DNA from: Prolixibacteraceae bacterium
GTDB lineage: Bacteria; Bacteroidota; Bacteroidia; Bacteroidales; Prolixibacteraceae
Reading direction: 5' to 3'
Assembly (NCBI GenBank): GCA_016931875.1
Contig: JAFGDX010000401.1
Coordinates: forward strand, 1-5,996
DNA: 5,996 nucleotides
The translations under genes were made by a program, and so were the position numbers. The notes below the pieces were generated by a model. That model ran no database searches. It was not told the origin of the DNA and was given only the letters and a program-made list of their open reading frames with translations. Of the stretch, positions 4,591 to 5,996 are shown in pieces (within the stretch, counting starts at the first letter, position 1; every line of letters begins with the position of its first letter).

Positions 4591-5745
4591 ATGTTACAAA
4601 AATTATTATTGCTTATATTTTTCCTTGGCATTGGGTGGAATGTTTTTGCACAGGATGCATACATGGATGCACAGGCTGAGGATGTGGAAAAAACGTATGT
4701 TGGCGGGGAGAAGTATGACGTTAAAACCTATCCTCATAAATTTAAAGCTGAAAAACCCAAAAATGTCATTTTCCTGATTGGCGACGGAATGGGAGTTTCA
4801 CAAGTATTTGCCGGCTTAACAGCCAACCACGGCCATTTGTTTCTTGAAAACTTTAAACACATTGGTTTTTCGGAAACCCAATCAGCCGACGACTATATTA
4901 CCGACTCTGCTGCCGGGGGAACAGCCCTTTCAGCAGGCGTGCGAACCAACAATGGGGTAATTGGAATGGACACCGCTAAAAAACCGGTAAAAACCATCCT
5001 TGAAAAAGCCGAAGAAAAAGGACTGGCAACGGGCCTGGTTTCCACATCGGCAATCACACACGCCACGCCAGCTTCGTTTATTGCACATCAGGAAAGCAGA
5101 AACATGTACGAAGAAATTGCTGCCGATTTTCTGAAAACCGACATCGATGTTTTTATTGGTGGCGGGCTTGACCACTTTACCAAAAGAAAAGACGGACGCA
5201 ACCTGGTAAATGAACTAAAAGAAAAAGGCTATACTTTTGAACAGGAAGTAGATAAAATTGCGCAGGTAAAAAGCGGAAAACTGGCTGCATTAACTGCTGA
5301 AGTTCATACCGGAAGGATGGCAGAACGTGGCGATATGTTACCTGTTTCCACACAAACGGCAATTAACATTTTGAGCAACAATAAAAAGGGGTTCTTTTTA
5401 ATGGTGGAAGGCTCGCAAATTGATTGGGGCGGCCACGCCGGAAGTACAATTTACATTGTGGAAGACATGCTCGATTTTGATAAAACCATCGGGAAAGCGC
5501 TTGAATTTGCTGCAAAAGACGGGGAAACACTGGTGGTTGTAACTGCCGACCATGAAACCGGAGGAATGGCCATTACCGGTGGAGACATGACTACCGGAAT
5601 GGTAAAAGCCGGTTACCCGCTCGGAGGACATACCGCGGTTATGGTCCCGGTGTTTGCGTATGGCCCCGGTGCAGAAGAATTTACCGGAATTATGAAAAAT
5701 ACCGATGTAAATAAAAAAATGACTGAACTTCTTCTGAATAAATAG
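4591..5745 (+). CDS. phoA: Secreted alkaline phosphatase, PhoA family
   Basis: Hydrolyses phosphomonoesters outside the cytoplasm, releasing phosphate. It has 384 residues. Residues 1-20 form a signal peptide (LQK, hydrophobic LLLLIFFLGIGW, cleavage expected after VFA), with no lipobox cysteine, so the mature enzyme is probably periplasmic. Active-site landmarks with E. coli PhoA equivalents in brackets: D65 in GDGMG (D51), nucleophile S106 in TDSAAGGTA (S102), H157 and T159 in HATPASFIAH (D153, T155), R170 (R166), E273, D278 and H282 in EGSQIDWGGH (E322, D327, H331), D320-H321 in TADHETGG (D369, H370), and H347 in GGHTA (H412). All are present, so it should be active. H157 and W279 replace E. 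coli D153 and K328, the pattern common in non-enterobacterial enzymes. It is about 90 residues shorter than E. coli PhoA, with short surface inserts. ATG 4591 is fixed by the signal peptide. A strong terminator follows. Confidence 0.97.
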   Translation: MLQKLLLLIFFLGIGWNVFAQDAYMDAQAEDVEKTYVGGEKYDVKTYPHKFKAEKPKNVIFLIGDGMGVSQVFAGLTANHGHLFLENFKHIGFSETQSADDYITDSAAGGTALSAGVRTNNGVIGMDTAKKPVKTILEKAEEKGLATGLVSTSAITHATPASFIAHQESRNMYEEIAADFLKTDIDVFIGGGLDHFTKRKDGRNLVNELKEKGYTFEQEVDKIAQVKSGKLAALTAEVHTGRMAERGDMLPVSTQTAINILSNNKKGFFLMVEGSQIDWGGHAGSTIYIVEDMLDFDKTIGKALEFAAKDGETLVVVTADHETGGMAITGGDMTTGMVKAGYPLGGHTAVMVPVFAYGPGAEEFTGIMKNTDVNKKMTELLLNK

Positions 5746-5769
5746 ATAATCAATTAATTACAATATTTT

Positions 5770-5804
5770 AAAGCCGGAAACAGAAGGTCTGATTCCGGCT
5801 TTTT
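5770..5804 (+). terminator. Strong intrinsic terminator after the alkaline phosphatase gene
   Basis: AAAGCCGGAA at 5770-5779 pairs with TTCCGGCTTT at 5793-5802. Above an A-A mismatch, CAGA (5781-5784) pairs with TCTG (5788-5791) around an AGG loop. The GC-rich stem runs into a TTTTT tract at 5800-5804. It begins 25 bases after the phosphatase stop and separates it from the symporter gene. Confidence 0.92.
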
Positions 5805-5854
5805 ATTGCTTTTCTAAATAGTTTTTCTATTTTCAAAGTTTCAAATACTTACTT

Positions 5855-5996
5855 ATGAAAGAAGCATTGGAGGTTCTGGATAATGTTCGGCTAAATTTTT
5901 CCCAATCAGGTTTGTTCGCTCTAAATGTAACAATTGCGTTTATCATGTTTGGTGTTGCTCTCGACATTAAGCTGGAGCACTTTAAAAATGTTTTTA
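5855..5996 (+). CDS. Bile acid:sodium symporter family (BASS/SBF) protein, N-terminal part (cut by window edge)
   Basis: Only 47 codons are visible. They begin with an amphipathic stretch (MKEALEVLDNVRLNFSQ), followed by a first membrane span at about 19-36 (LFALNVTIAFIMFGVAL) and DIKLEHFKNVF. The run FIMFGVALD followed by an H-F or D-F pair is the characteristic end of span 1 in the SBF/BASS family of sodium-coupled organic anion transporters, an inner-membrane family that includes bile-acid, pantothenate and keto-acid carriers. The substrate cannot be told. ATG 5855 is the only sensible start and lies 51 bases after the upstream terminator, so the gene must have its own promoter. A one-mismatch element TAGTTTTT at 5819-5826 is possible, but I would not rely on it. 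Confidence 0.78.
   Translation, partial: MKEALEVLDNVRLNFSQSGLFALNVTIAFIMFGVALDIKLEHFKNVF

Overview
The window looks like a stretch of Bacteroidota chromosome, probably class Bacteroidia. A marine or anaerobic Marinilabiliales/Prolixibacteraceae-like lineage is a guess from protein flavour and cannot be proved here. Supporting signs are AT-rich spacers, almost no Shine-Dalgarno sequences before starts, matches to the Bacteroidota -7 promoter element TAnnTTTG, and closest-looking families that are common in this phylum. There are nine protein genes, two of them cut by the window edges. I see no tRNA, rRNA, CRISPR array, insertion sequence or phage module.

Layout. 1-539 (-): 5' part of a LarE-type PP-loop sulfur transferase, cut just before its expected sulfur-donor cysteine. 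540-1060: a 521-base stretch with no credible gene. It holds a short inverted repeat, a candidate promoter and a nested RNA hairpin in the presumed leader of the next gene. 1061-1411 (+) and 1459-1782 (+): a small AhpD-like/carboxymuconolactone decarboxylase-fold protein with a CxxC...H site, then a small NifX/NifB-C-terminal-like protein. 1831-2361 (-): a YjjX-type inosine/xanthosine triphosphatase, convergent with that pair and divergent from what follows. 2495-4500 (+): a compact three-gene run of a GNAT acetyltransferase, a ferritin-like domain fused to a VIT1/CCC1 iron transporter, and a Schlafen AlbA_2-domain protein that has no ATG start. 4591-5745 (+): an exported PhoA-family alkaline phosphatase followed by a strong intrinsic terminator. 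5855-5996 (+): the beginning of a bile acid:sodium symporter family (BASS/SBF) membrane protein.

How they fit together. Most of the genes are housekeeping or stress genes rather than one pathway: nucleotide-pool cleaning (YjjX), iron and oxidative stress (ferritin-VIT, the AhpD-like protein), phosphate scavenging (PhoA) and cofactor chemistry (LarE, the NifX-like protein). Within the 2495-4500 run the spacing (16 bases, then overlapping or nearly abutting) supports co-transcription. The GNAT protein may come from a leaderless mRNA, because its -7 element ends only four bases before the ATG.

I found no clear new multi-gene system. The best leads are the structured leader at 941-1004, which has two mutually exclusive inner pairings and a downstream T5 tract; the predicted leaderless start at 2495; and the TTG-started Schlafen-domain gene joined to an iron exporter.
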